Shown piece after piece: positions 34,641 through 43,184 of a DNA stretch of 64,000 nucleotides. How positions within the stretch are numbered: position 1 is the first letter of the stretch; each line of letters opens with the position of its first letter. The translations under genes and the position numbers were made by a program. Source of the DNA: Desulfosporosinus cupriresistens. GTDB taxonomy: Bacteria > Bacillota > Desulfitobacteriia > Desulfitobacteriales > Desulfitobacteriaceae. The notes beneath the pieces are model-generated. The model had not been told where the DNA came from. It did no database searches and saw nothing but the letters and a program-made list of their open reading frames with translations. The stretch is from assembly GCF_001707885.1 (NCBI RefSeq), contig NZ_MASS01000017.1:1-64000 (forward strand), written 5' to 3'.

Positions 34641-36890
34641 ATGTCTAAGCGCACCTATCATGAGTTCACTCTCGACGCTTTTCAAGAAGAGGCACTGGAT
34701 GCCATTGATGCCGGGAAATCCGTCATTGTAGCTGCACCTACAGGTACCGGAAAGACGCTTGTTGCAGATTATTTAATTGAAAAAGCCATGAATGAGCATT
34801 TAAGAGTTATCTACACTGCCCCTATTAAAGCGTTAAGCAATCAAAAATATAGGGACTTCAAAAAACAGTTTGGAGAAGATGCAGTAGGCATCATGACTGG
34901 CGATGTTGTTCTAAACCCAACTGCCCCTCTACTCATCATGACGACAGAAGTTTTCCGCAACCAGGTCATCACGGAAGACCCTAATCTCGAATTTATATCT
35001 CATATAGTTTTTGATGAAATTCATTGGCTAAATGATGAGGAACGAGGAACTGTCTGGGAAGAGTCAATTATTCTCGCGCCCGCGAAAATGAAAATTCTTG
35101 GGTTAAGTGCAACAATCGCTAATGCCCAGCATTTAGTCGATTGGATCAAATCCATCCGGCATGAAGATGTTGCTCTAATCGAAGAATCCAAGCGGGTTGT
35201 CCCTTTAGAGTATTTTTACTATACCAAAGACACTGGCCTAGTAAATTATGATCAGCTTTGGCATTACTATCGCCAGAAACTAAAGGACCGTATTAATGAT
35301 GAAAACCCCTTTAGCCCAACCACTCATTTAGACCTCATCCGCACAATTCAGCGTGACCATCTCCCGGCGCTTTTTTTTGTCTTTAGCCGAAAACAGTGTG
35401 CCTTAAAAGCTATGGAATTGGCTACACTTGCCAACTATTTAAAATCTCCAGAACGCCGAACTGTTGAAGAAAAATTCTTTCAACAGTTCGGTCCAGAGGC
35501 TGACTGGTCGTCTTCGACACGTCAGCTTAAGCGTTTATGTTCTAAAGGGATCGCCTATCATCACGCTGGTTTGCTTCCATCCCAAAAAGTAATTGTCGAA
35601 GAGCTCTTCCTAGAACGGCTAATTAAGGTGCTTTATTGCACAGAAACATTTAGTGTCGGAATTAATTATCCCGTCAAAGCTGTTTGTTTCGACTCACTCA
35701 ATAAATATGATGGACGCAATTTTCGTGCGCTTGCGAATCATGAGTTTTTCCAGATGTCCGGTCGTGCCGGACGGCGCGGTCTTGATAAAAAGGGGTTTTC
35801 ATTTGCCCTTGTCGATTTAGCTTATATGGAAAAAAGTCCGCCCCCAAAATTCCAGTTAAATCGGCTTGAGCCACTTACCAGCCAATTTCGACTGACCTAC
35901 AATACAGTACTTAACCTTACTGCAACCCTAACGCAAGAACAAATTGAAATCTACTTTCAAAAAAGTTTTGCAGCCTATAGCTACCGATTGAGCTCGGATC
36001 AACTTCACAACGAATTAATTCAGATTCAGCAACAACTCAAAGGAGCCCAACATCAACTCTGTGAAGCGGTAGGTTCATTTAACTGTCCTTTAAAGCACCA
36101 TCCTAAACGCAAGGAATTAGAAAGACTCCGGAAAACGTATAAGGCTCTGGGGCCTCGAAAGCAGTCCCGCGTATACGGACGAGAGATGGCCCGTAAAATT
36201 CGCTCCTGGGAAAAGTTGTTATCTCAATCTCCGAAGAGTTGCCCCTCTGGGCGACAGGAGAGCTGCAAAGATCAAAGCAAATCCTATTTAGCGATACAAC
36301 AACGGCATAAAGATCTTCAAGCCGCCTTAGCGAGCCTTCCCGAGGAAAATGCCTTTCTTCATGAATTTGAATATAAAAAGAATCACCTCCGCCAAATAGG
36401 GTATTTACGCGGAGATGAACTTTTGCCTCGAGGTACATGTGCTAGTCATATTTATGTCCAAGAGCTATTAGTTACCGAACTTATTTACTCAGATGTGTTC
36501 TCTCAAATTGATGACGATCAGCTGAACGCCTTGCTTTCAAGCATCGACTTTGAAGCAAGAAAAAATGATATGTTTCAACGTGCTACTGTCTTCGATTCAG
36601 CTCCCGTCAAAGAGATCTGTGAATACATCCAAAGTATTTGTGGTCAAGATGCCATTAGATACGACCCACGAGTTGCCGGAATTACCTATGCCTGGAGTCA
36701 GGGCCAAACATTTGTTGAAGTTCAAGCTTTGTGTAACCTTGATGAAGGTGATATCATTAGCGTTTTTCGACGAACCATTGATCTCATGCGCCAGATGCGG
36801 GAGGCCGTAAGCGATACAGCCCTACGAGCTCGGCTAAAAGTATGCATGGAAAAACTTGATCGAGATGAAGCGGCTATAATGGAACTTTAG
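34641..36890 (+). CDS. Ski2-like DEAD/DEAH-box helicase
   Basis: This 749-residue helicase has APTGTGKTL (Walker A, residues about 31-39), the DEIH box FDEIHWLND, LSATIAN, and C-terminal motifs ETFSVGINYPVKAV and FQMSGRAGRRGLDKKG. The arrangement with a helical C-terminal region matches Ski2/Mtr4/HelY-type helicases, which unwind RNA; a Cys-containing insert (NCPLKHHPKR) follows. Substrate unknown. Confidence 0.9.
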   Translation: MSKRTYHEFTLDAFQEEALDAIDAGKSVIVAAPTGTGKTLVADYLIEKAMNEHLRVIYTAPIKALSNQKYRDFKKQFGEDAVGIMTGDVVLNPTAPLLIMTTEVFRNQVITEDPNLEFISHIVFDEIHWLNDEERGTVWEESIILAPAKMKILGLSATIANAQHLVDWIKSIRHEDVALIEESKRVVPLEYFYYTKDTGLVNYDQLWHYYRQKLKDRINDENPFSPTTHLDLIRTIQRDHLPALFFVFSRKQCALKAMELATLANYLKSPERRTVEEKFFQQFGPEADWSSSTRQLKRLCSKGIAYHHAGLLPSQKVIVEELFLERLIKVLYCTETFSVGINYPVKAVCFDSLNKYDGRNFRALANHEFFQMSGRAGRRGLDKKGFSFALVDLAYMEKSPPPKFQLNRLEPLTSQFRLTYNTVLNLTATLTQEQIEIYFQKSFAAYSYRLSSDQLHNELIQIQQQLKGAQHQLCEAVGSFNCPLKHHPKRKELERLRKTYKALGPRKQSRVYGREMARKIRSWEKLLSQSPKSCPSGRQESCKDQSKSYLAIQQRHKDLQAALASLPEENAFLHEFEYKKNHLRQIGYLRGDELLPRGTCASHIYVQELLVTELIYSDVFSQIDDDQLNALLSSIDFEARKNDMFQRATVFDSAPVKEICEYIQSICGQDAIRYDPRVAGITYAWSQGQTFVEVQALCNLDEGDIISVFRRTIDLMRQMREAVSDTALRARLKVCMEKLDRDEAAIMEL

Positions 36891-36995
36891 GAATAAGGAA
36901 ATTTAGCTGCTTCAATAGGCTCAACCTTATGAAAAGAAGGGACCGCTGACCGTGTTGGCAATAAATTATGCTTTCGAACTAGCAAAACCGGCAAA

Positions 36996-37035
36996 ACAGA
37001 AGGGAAAAGCTCTTTTAATAGCTTTTCCCTTCTGT
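36996..37035. terminator. 15-bp bidirectional terminator
   Basis: ACAGAAGGGAAAAGC (36996-37010) pairs exactly with 37021-37035. It lies between the helicase and the convergent rubredoxin gene. Confidence 0.9.
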
Positions 37036-37085
37036 AACTTTTGGCCCACAACGCCTTATCAAGGACAGCATAATGTATGTGCTAG

Positions 37086-37247
37086 TTACGCTTGAACCTC
37101 AAACTCACTTTTGCTTACTCCACAGAGTGGACAAACCCAATCATCTGGAATATCCTCGAAAGCCGTACCCGGAGCAATTCCTGAATCAGGATCTCCAACC
37201 TCAGGATCATAAACATAACCACAAGCCGTGCAAACATACTTTTTCAT
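37086..37247 (-). CDS. Rubredoxin
   Basis: This 53-residue one-iron electron carrier starts [20 protein letters not shown] and ends [16 protein letters not shown]. Both CxxCG pairs that bind the iron and the aromatic core (Y, F, W) are present, at the usual family length. GGAGGCGTTTTT precedes the ATG. Monocistronic, behind a palindrome shared with the hydrogenase promoter. Partners may include rubredoxin-linked oxidoreductases or oxygen-reducing enzymes, none in this window. Confidence 0.95.
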   Translation of the reverse strand: MKKYVCTACGYVYDPEVGDPDSGIAPGTAFEDIPDDWVCPLCGVSKSEFEVQA

Positions 37248-37265
37248 AAAAACGCCTCCATCCAT

Positions 37266-37301
37266 AAATAGTATTAGTTTAGATTTAAACTAATACTATT
37301 T
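37266..37301. promoter_or_regulatory. Palindrome upstream of the rubredoxin gene
   Basis: The arms AAATAGTATTAGTTTA (37266-37281) and TAAACTAATACTATTT (37286-37301) are exact complements with GATT between. The inner half-sites match the 16-bp palindrome before the [FeFe] hydrogenase. Likely operator; a terminator is less likely because no gene ends here. Confidence 0.6.
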
Positions 37302-37344
37302 TAGCATCTTTAATATATTTTAGCCAATTAAATCTAAATAATTA

Positions 37345-37800
37345 TTATCTTAAGGTACCCTTATACAAAGAAATATTATAATTCTTCAAGACATAGCAAC
37401 AAAAATTCTCAACACAATGACACTGTTCCGTATGATCACAAAAACCCACCTCGAGTTTCCCAATTAAATGGTGATGCAAAATATGTACATTTACATATAG
37501 GTGATTTACCCGCTCGCTCACTAGTAGATAGTACCGAGTCGCGAAATAAAACAGCACGATCATAGCAATAATTATGATTATCCGGATACCTGGCAAGAAC
37601 CAAGGAATCAACAAACTACCTAACCCAAGAAGAAAAATAACAATTATCGCGATTGTTTCTTGTAGTTTAGCGTTTTTCCACTCTTTATATCGACCAAGAA
37701 ATTCATAGAATAACAAAGCCATACGCACTGAAGGGGCCGGCAGCTCTACGAGACTTGCCGTTTTGTTTAGTACGGGGTGGCAAAGTATTCCCACGCTCAT
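37345..37800 (-). CDS. Two-helix membrane protein with Cys-rich tail, unknown
   Basis: This 151-residue protein has two adjacent membrane helices (about residues 48-88) and a His/Cys-rich C-terminus with CDHTEQCHCVENFCCYV. The tail may bind metal. AAGGG is close to the ATG. It lies 18 nt after the HAD gene and may be cotranscribed. Not recognised. Confidence 0.6.
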   Translation of the reverse strand: MSVGILCHPVLNKTASLVELPAPSVRMALLFYEFLGRYKEWKNAKLQETIAIIVIFLLGLGSLLIPWFLPGIRIIIIIAMIVLFYFATRYYLLVSERVNHLYVNVHILHHHLIGKLEVGFCDHTEQCHCVENFCCYVLKNYNISLYKGTLR

Positions 37801-37818
37801 CCTTCCCTTCTGAGGTGC

Positions 37819-38511
37819 TTATAAATTCCCTTGACTTATTAGACGGAAAAGATCGTCGAGCTGACCTACATAATCTGTCTCCACCTCAGATTCTAAAGTT
37901 CCCATAAAAAAAAGTTTCATCCCTAGTTCCCGACAGATTATATCTTCTATATGTTCACTGACTAATAAACAACTATCCGTTTTAACACCAAGACTTTCGG
38001 CAACTTCTCTAAAAAAACCAAGATGTGGTTTACAATAATGAAAGGTATCTAAGGCAGGAATAACTTTAAAATGTTCTGGAGTAAGCCCGGCCCAGCGAAC
38101 CTGTTCTTGCATAGCAGTTAACGGTAACAATGGACTCGATCCAACAGCCGTTAAAAAACCTTGTTGTATAGCATACTCAACGACTTTAACCCCGAGAGGA
38201 ATAGTCTGAATCAGGCAACGCAACGTAGGAAAATCGGATTCGTAAAACTCCTCAAAAATTGGTCGCAGTGTTTGGAATGACTGACCAGTGGCTTTACTGA
38301 AGTCATCGTAAAATGTCTGCATATTAGTTTGCCCCGGTTTGGGTTCATTTTTCATAATCTCCAGCGATTTTAATAGTTGTTTAGAAAGCTTATCAGGGGA
38401 GATAAGGTGCGCAAAGCGAGGGGCCAAGATTCCTAGGTAATTCCGCATGAAATCGGCCGCATCTACTTTTGCCAACGTACCCTCTATGTCAAAGAGAATG
38501 GCTTGAATCAC
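37819..38511 (-). CDS. HAD-family hydrolase
   Basis: This 230-residue protein has the HAD core: motif I LFDIEGTLA, motif II in GSSPLLP, a lysine near HYCKPHLGFF and an acidic motif near SEHIEDIICRELG. Motif I has Glu as the second acid instead of Asp, a change also seen in enolase-phosphatase. The protein resembles phosphoglycolate phosphatase-like HAD-IA members; substrate unknown. GTG start 38511 has AGGAGG ahead. Confidence 0.85.
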   Translation of the reverse strand: MIQAILFDIEGTLAKVDAADFMRNYLGILAPRFAHLISPDKLSKQLLKSLEIMKNEPKPGQTNMQTFYDDFSKATGQSFQTLRPIFEEFYESDFPTLRCLIQTIPLGVKVVEYAIQQGFLTAVGSSPLLPLTAMQEQVRWAGLTPEHFKVIPALDTFHYCKPHLGFFREVAESLGVKTDSCLLVSEHIEDIICRELGMKLFFMGTLESEVETDYVGQLDDLFRLISQGNL

Positions 38512-38715
38512 GATCCTGTCCTCCTATTGAGGTCTCAAACACAGAACTATTCATTGTTCCGGTTCTACACTATATTATTCTCCTTTTCCTTACGAATTCC
38601 TCCCAGCGCTTGAGATGTTCCTTCTTCAACTATAAAAATTCCATCTGGCTGAGCTAAATCCACTACTAATTTGCCCCTTTGTCAAAAATCCAGTCTAAGC
38701 CAATGGCATAAAGTG

Positions 38716-38816
38716 TATAAAGAAAACTTGGCTGGCGCCCGAAGACACTGTCTTCGCACGGATTAGCCCTTCTTGCAGTATATAACGAAGTTTATACTTT
38801 CTGATAGTAAAAAAAG
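38716..38816 (+). repeat. Repeat family B, locus 2 (short)
   Basis: ATAAAGAAAACTTGG, then CGAAGACACTGTCTTCG (38740-38756), GCACGGATTAGCC, CTTCTTGCAG and a truncated TTATACTTTCTGATAGTA end. It abuts the terminator of the RNA gene that follows. Confidence 0.8.
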
Positions 38817-39030
38817 GCCTCAAAGGATTGTTATCCCTTGAGACTTTTTAACTGTTCTCAGCTTTCGCAACGACCCACTCTGCTTTACAGAGGTGCAATC
38901 CTGAGATTCCCTTCCCTAATGTGCTGCAGGAACATTAGGGAAAACCATTTACTTTGTGAGGCTTAGAAACGGGCCCCCACCATAAGCTTACAAGCTTCAT
39001 TCAGACTTTTGTAAGGGCGCGTAGCTTTGA
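38812..39030 (-). ncRNA. Structured RNA with own terminator; 6S-like candidate
   Basis: The minus-strand transcript can fold into a long rod. AGCT, CGC and CCC near 39014-39025 pair in order with GGG, GCG and AGCT near 38863-38885. The side hairpin CTTACAA/TTGTAAG comes next, then GGTG pairs with CACC, and the rod is capped by TTCCCTAATGT/ACATTAGGGAA. A CTCTG/CAGAG hairpin lies on the 3' side. A strong terminator, a long stem then TTTTTTT, ends it (38813-38847). No protein is encoded. The open central region with paired ends resembles 6S RNA. I cannot verify the family without a covariance search. The rest of 38512-39309 holds no clear gene. Confidence 0.55.
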
Positions 39031-39309
39031 TTCCTTTACAACACAGTTATGGAATTCAAACTTTTTAAAATCGTTCCCCTCAAAATCTTAAACAAAAACA
39101 AAGTCAGCCCATGAAATGGAAAACTCCATTCTGCCCTCTCTAGCCAACAACCTCTCTCCTCAATACGATTTCGCTCGCTTTCGGGGCAACGCATTGCCTA
39201 ACTACCTTCTGGATCAAAGGTTGTCCGCTTCCTTTAGCTTACTTCTTGATACTAGCCTTAAAATCCTCGGTAGAAAAATGTAGTTTTTCTACTAATAACA
39301 TCGAACTAA

Positions 39310-41478
39310 CTACTTCTTATTCTTTTTAGGTGCCGTTTTTCTTTTCTCAAGGAGAAGTTCAGCCGTGTGTATCACTTTAATTCCAGGATTTCGTTTATCT
39401 AGCCCTCCTGAGATTTGCATCAAACATCCCGGGCAGTCAACAACAACGGCATCTGCACCAGTCGCTTCAATATTACCCAGTTTGCGTTCCATAATAGGGC
39501 CCGATAACTCTGGGAATTTTATAGAGTAAGAACCAGCAAAACCACAGCACCGATCAGATTCGTTCATTTCTATAAGTTGAACCCCTAAGGTATCACTCAA
39601 AAGTTTGCGAGGTTCAGCTGAAACTCCCCGTTTCCGTTTAAGGTGACAGGAATCATGATAAGTAACTTTCAGTGGCTCCCCATCTCCCCCAGTCTTCAAT
39701 CCGCCTAGATCAAATAGTAATTTAGAAAAATCTCTGGACTTACGACTTAATTCTTCAGCACGAGCCATTAAGGCAGGATCATCTTGAAGGAGTTCTTTGA
39801 AACTGTCTATAAGAGCATGTGTACAAGTTGGACAGGCAGTGACAACATAATCAACCTTTTCGGCTTCTAAGGCTTTAATATTCATAATCGCACATTTACG
39901 AGCATTTTTTCGGTCACCCATATACGTTGCCGGAGCACCGCAACAGGATTGTCCATCCGGGAATACTACTTCATAACCTTTTTCATTCAGCGCAACAATC
40001 ATACCTTCGCCGATCTTCGGATAGACAAAATCAATAAGGCAGCCCGCATAGAGTGCAATTGTTCCTTTCCGTTTTTTAACATCTTGCTTTATAGTTTTGA
40101 ACACATCACGGAAAGGAACCTTGGCAACTGTCGGTAAACTCTTTTTCTCCGTAAGTCCAGACAAAAACATAGGTAAATGGCGGATAACCGGCTGTCCTTT
40201 GCTGAACGGCTTTTGCGCAATAGAGGCTGTACGTAAGAGTGAGTGGAACAGCCGCCGGTTAGAAACCACATCCAAGGCAAATTTTTGAGTGAACGGGAGC
40301 CCTTGTTTATCTCCCATGCGGTTTCTTATCTCTAAAATCATCTCTGGAATATCTAATTTTCCTGGACATACCTCGGAACATTTTCCACATTGCAGACAAA
40401 GATTTTGGGGATTTTGGGCATCTTTTTCCGAGTTTAAGAAATTCGTTAAGATAGTACCTATCCCACCTGTATAAATATGTCCATAAACATGCCCGCCCAC
40501 AAGTTGGAAAGCAGGACAAACATTAAGACAAGATGCACATCGAATGCACTGAAATGTCTTTTTAAACTTCTCGTCTTCATACATCTTACGTCGCCCATTG
40601 TCCATTAAGATAATGTGAAATTCCTTATCCTTTACCATACCATCAGAGTAATAGGCTGGTGTTTGGCCGGTTACCATGCTTACATAACTTGTTATTTTCT
40701 GACCAGTAGCACTCTTCGGAAGTGCCTGGATAATGTACCCAGCATCTTCAAACTTGGGCACAATTTTTTCTATTCCTACTAAATAAACGTGTACGGGAGG
40801 TAATGTGGCAGTTAGACGGGCGTTACCTTCATTGGTCATCATAATCAAAGTACCAGTCTCAGCAACTGCTATGTTGGCCCCTGAAATGCCCATATCAGCC
40901 TCTAGAAACTTCTTGCGGAGTTCTACCCTGGCTGTTTTAACAAGTTCCGAGATTTCTGGCTCATTCAAGCGATTTAAGTGGTTGGTAAAAGTATCTGCAA
41001 CCTCTTCTTTAGTCATATGAATTGCTGGCAGGACCATATGAGAAGGATGTTGCCCAGCGAGCTGGACGATCCATTCACCTAGGTCTGTTTCCTGAACATC
41101 CATACCTTCAGCCAGCAACGTCTTATTGAGCAGAATCTCTTCAGAAGCCATAGATTTAGACTTAACAACCCGTTTTACACTTTGGCTCTTGGCTAACTCT
41201 AGAATATATTGTTTTGCGTCCTCACCCGTAGTGGCTCGATAAACCTTAGCACCTCTTGCCGTGGCTGCTCTTTCGAATTGATCCAGCATTTCATCTAAGT
41301 GACTTGCTGCATTCGACTTAACTCGCTCGATATTTTCACTGATCTCTTTAAAATCATAACCTTCGTACGCATTTTCACGTGCTGTAGTATAAGCATCCCC
41401 AAAACGACCTAGAGCTCCACGCAACACGTTATTTCCAAGAGCATCTCCAATTTTCTTTTTGAATTGTTTGTCAGCCAT
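39310..41478 (-). CDS. Lactate utilisation iron-sulfur protein, LutB-LutA fusion
   Basis: This 722-residue protein fuses the two Fe-S subunits of the LutABC/LldEFG lactate dehydrogenase. Residues about 1-300 are the LUD domain (VAETGTLIMMTNEGNARL), then two [4Fe-4S] clusters (CIRCASCLNVCP about 311, CLQCGKCSEVCP about 359) as in LutB. Residues about 470-720 carry two CCG repeats (CCGAP near 512, CCGFAG near 644, each with a CPTC or CPGC partner) as in LutA. Cytoplasmic, oxidising lactate to pyruvate. It starts directly after the lutC stop. Confidence 0.9.
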   Translation of the reverse strand: MADKQFKKKIGDALGNNVLRGALGRFGDAYTTARENAYEGYDFKEISENIERVKSNAASHLDEMLDQFERAATARGAKVYRATTGEDAKQYILELAKSQSVKRVVKSKSMASEEILLNKTLLAEGMDVQETDLGEWIVQLAGQHPSHMVLPAIHMTKEEVADTFTNHLNRLNEPEISELVKTARVELRKKFLEADMGISGANIAVAETGTLIMMTNEGNARLTATLPPVHVYLVGIEKIVPKFEDAGYIIQALPKSATGQKITSYVSMVTGQTPAYYSDGMVKDKEFHIILMDNGRRKMYEDEKFKKTFQCIRCASCLNVCPAFQLVGGHVYGHIYTGGIGTILTNFLNSEKDAQNPQNLCLQCGKCSEVCPGKLDIPEMILEIRNRMGDKQGLPFTQKFALDVVSNRRLFHSLLRTASIAQKPFSKGQPVIRHLPMFLSGLTEKKSLPTVAKVPFRDVFKTIKQDVKKRKGTIALYAGCLIDFVYPKIGEGMIVALNEKGYEVVFPDGQSCCGAPATYMGDRKNARKCAIMNIKALEAEKVDYVVTACPTCTHALIDSFKELLQDDPALMARAEELSRKSRDFSKLLFDLGGLKTGGDGEPLKVTYHDSCHLKRKRGVSAEPRKLLSDTLGVQLIEMNESDRCCGFAGSYSIKFPELSGPIMERKLGNIEATGADAVVVDCPGCLMQISGGLDKRNPGIKVIHTAELLLEKRKTAPKKNKK

Positions 41479-42051
41479 TTAAGCCACCCCTTCTACTTGT
41501 TCATCAACAAAGACGACCACGAGTTGCTTCGGACCATGAACCCCAATGGTCAAAACACGTTCAATATCCGAAGTTCTACTAGGACCTGTGATAAACCCAA
41601 CAAATCCTGGGATTTGAGGAAGCCGATGTAGGGTTGCCATGGTTTCCATTAGTGTAGGTATCAGTTTCGATGTATAAACAAGGGCGACGTGAATTGGAAC
41701 AAGGGTAGAACACAGACGCTGATCAACATTAGCATCTGCATCGGCCTGAACAAGAGTTCCCAGTTCAGCAATAGCATAGCTAACTTGCGATATACCAGCC
41801 TGTGCATCTGGTGTGACTTCTCGAAAACGGTCTAATTTCACATCTATACCTGCTTCGTCCAATTGATTAGCAAAATTTCCTTTTTGGGAGATAGAATCAT
41901 TTAGGAGAGCTACATTTTGAACTCCTTTTTCTTTCAGAAGGTTTCTAACAAGTTCACCAGCTTCTTTTGCTGTCTTGACGCGATAACATTCACCAGACAC
42001 CGCTTCTAATTTAGCTTTGAATTTTTGATATAATTCCTTCGTTTGGTCCAT
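41479..42051 (-). CDS. lutC: Lactate utilisation protein C
   Basis: This 190-residue LUD-domain protein (LutC/YkgG family) has AIAELGTLVQADADANVDQRL and ITGPSRTSDIERVLTIGVHGP, the family motifs. ATG 42051 has GAGGAGG upstream; the longer start is unlikely. It is the first gene of the lut unit, and its stop TAA abuts the ATG of the fused lutBA gene. No permease or regulator gene is adjacent. Confidence 0.93.
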   Translation of the reverse strand: MDQTKELYQKFKAKLEAVSGECYRVKTAKEAGELVRNLLKEKGVQNVALLNDSISQKGNFANQLDEAGIDVKLDRFREVTPDAQAGISQVSYAIAELGTLVQADADANVDQRLCSTLVPIHVALVYTSKLIPTLMETMATLHRLPQIPGFVGFITGPSRTSDIERVLTIGVHGPKQLVVVFVDEQVEGVA

Positions 42052-42119
42052 GGGGCCTTCCTCCTCTGATGATTTCTGCAAAACAATATTTTTTAGGACT
42101 GACTCTATAATAAAGTCTA

Positions 42120-42132
42120 ATGGTCAGACCAT
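42120..42132. promoter_or_regulatory. GntR/FadR-type operator of the lut genes
   Basis: ATGGTCAGACCAT is a perfect palindrome 69 nt before the lutC start. It fits the TGGT-NNN-ACCA pattern bound by FadR-subfamily regulators such as LldR, LutR and PdhR, so lactate control is likely. The regulator is not in the window. Confidence 0.7.
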
Positions 42133-42299
42133 CATACCGTCTGTTTGTTCAATATTAGAATATTTCAAACGAAATTACAATATCTTTGTTATCTAAATTT
42201 TAAATATTTCGAACAAAGTAAGTTTTTGAAACTGACTGTACCCATTTCAGATTTATTGTTGTATAATGTAATCCATATTAAGAAAGGAGGACTTTTCGT

Positions 42300-42374
42300 A
42301 TGACAAACGTTGTAAACGGAAAGGTTCCCAACTTTCCTTTACACGCCTTGGAAACTAGTTATCTTGTTACCTAA
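42300..42374 (+). CDS. 24-residue small ORF
   Basis: ATG 42300 has AGAAAGGAGGAC upstream with good spacing, and TATAAT (42262-42267) lies ahead of it. The peptide is MTNVVNGKVPNFPLHALETS followed by YLVT. A strong terminator lies 88 nt after the stop, making a short transcription unit of roughly 220 nt. It could be a small protein, a leader, or a remnant: VPNFPLHALE recalls the start of peroxiredoxins. The function is unknown. Confidence 0.45.
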   Translation: MTNVVNGKVPNFPLHALETSYLVT

Positions 42375-42461
42375 ATATTACCAATTGATTTTCGACAAAA
42401 TTTACGTTATGGTTAAATAAGTGAAGCCTAGTAGTTAATGTTCTAAAGGCCTTGCGCAGAA

Positions 42462-42497
42462 GAGGATTTCCGGACGCGGAAATCCTCGAATTTTTTT
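42462..42497 (+). terminator. Strong terminator
   Basis: GAGGATTTCCG (42462-42472) pairs with CGGAAATCCTC (42477-42487), loop GACG, then GAATTTTTTTT. Confidence 0.95.
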
Positions 42498-42577
42498 TGG
42501 ATTTTTTCTATAATGCTAGAATAAGCGAGTTCAAAAACTTGCAATTTTAGTTTATTGGATTATAATAATTAATAATT

Positions 42578-42653
42578 GGGGGTATAGCTCAGCTGGGAGA
42601 GCGCTAGATTCGCATTTTAGAGGCCAGCGGTTCGATCCCGCTTACCTCCACCA
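42578..42653 (+). tRNA. tRNA-Ala (CGC)
   Basis: A complete 76-nt cloverleaf with encoded CCA. The acceptor stem GGGGGTA pairs with TACCTCC and includes the G3-U70 wobble that identifies alanine tRNAs. The D stem is GCTC/GAGC, the anticodon stem CTAGA/TTTAG with loop TTCGCAT (anticodon CGC, codon GCG), and the T arm is AGCGG-TTCGATC-CCGCT. Confidence 0.95.
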
Positions 42654-42668
42654 ATAATGAATATGCTG

Positions 42669-42697
42669 AAGCCCTTGGTCTTCAAGGGTTTTTTTAT
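42669..42697 (+). terminator. tRNA gene terminator
   Basis: AGCCCTTG pairs with CAAGGGTT (one G-T) followed by TTTTTTATTTTT, 16 nt after the tRNA. Confidence 0.85.
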
Positions 42698-42795
42698 TTT
42701 TCATTACGCAATATAGTTCCTCTGTTTGTTGGGCCTAAAGTCTTGTTGGGGACAAGTTCTTTGTCATGGAATAAACTGATGCCTAAATAGTAAAT

Positions 42796-43055
42796 AAGAA
42801 TACCCCAGCAATGCTGAGGTATTCTTTCTTTCTAGCTTGTTATTGGCGAAAAGAATTTAATCCTGTCAGGATCATTTTCACCATAAAAAACCTTATTAGT
42901 CTGGATAATATGCTGAGGATAGGATTAGGATTTTTAAACGTTAAGATTCTCAATTTATCCCTGAATCAAGTTTATCAGGAGTAAGTTCTAGAACTTTGTA
43001 ATTCATTAGAACTCTCCTTGTGTATTCTGTCAATGCAATTAGCAAGGAGAGTTCT
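42796..43055. other. Two further hairpins in the gap after tRNA-Ala
   Basis: Hairpin one: AAGAATACC with CAGCA stacked inside (42796-42826). Hairpin two: AGAACTCTCCTTG (43008-43020) with CAAGGAGAGTTCT (43043-43055), a 22-nt loop, then TTTATT. Neither follows a recognised gene; they may end small RNAs or stabilise the transcript reading towards 43185. No coding region was found in 42698-43184. Confidence 0.6.
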
Positions 43056-43184
43056 TTATTACCGTAATCAAATAGAACATGTCAATTGGTCGAGCAGTAT
43101 ATCAACACGACTTATAAGCCAAACATAATTCCTTAAATTCGGGAAAGACTATTTAGAAGTTAAATATTTAAGGAGGCGTTGTTT

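Noticed and set aside
36103..36438. 111-residue minus-strand ORF inside the helicase gene
   Set aside because: Antisense to conserved helicase coding sequence; no independent evidence.
38565..38663. 32-residue minus-strand ORF (VDLAQPDGIFIVEEG start) before the HAD gene
   Set aside because: GTG start with a weak GGGG site 10 nt away; no support beyond an open frame. Could be a remnant.
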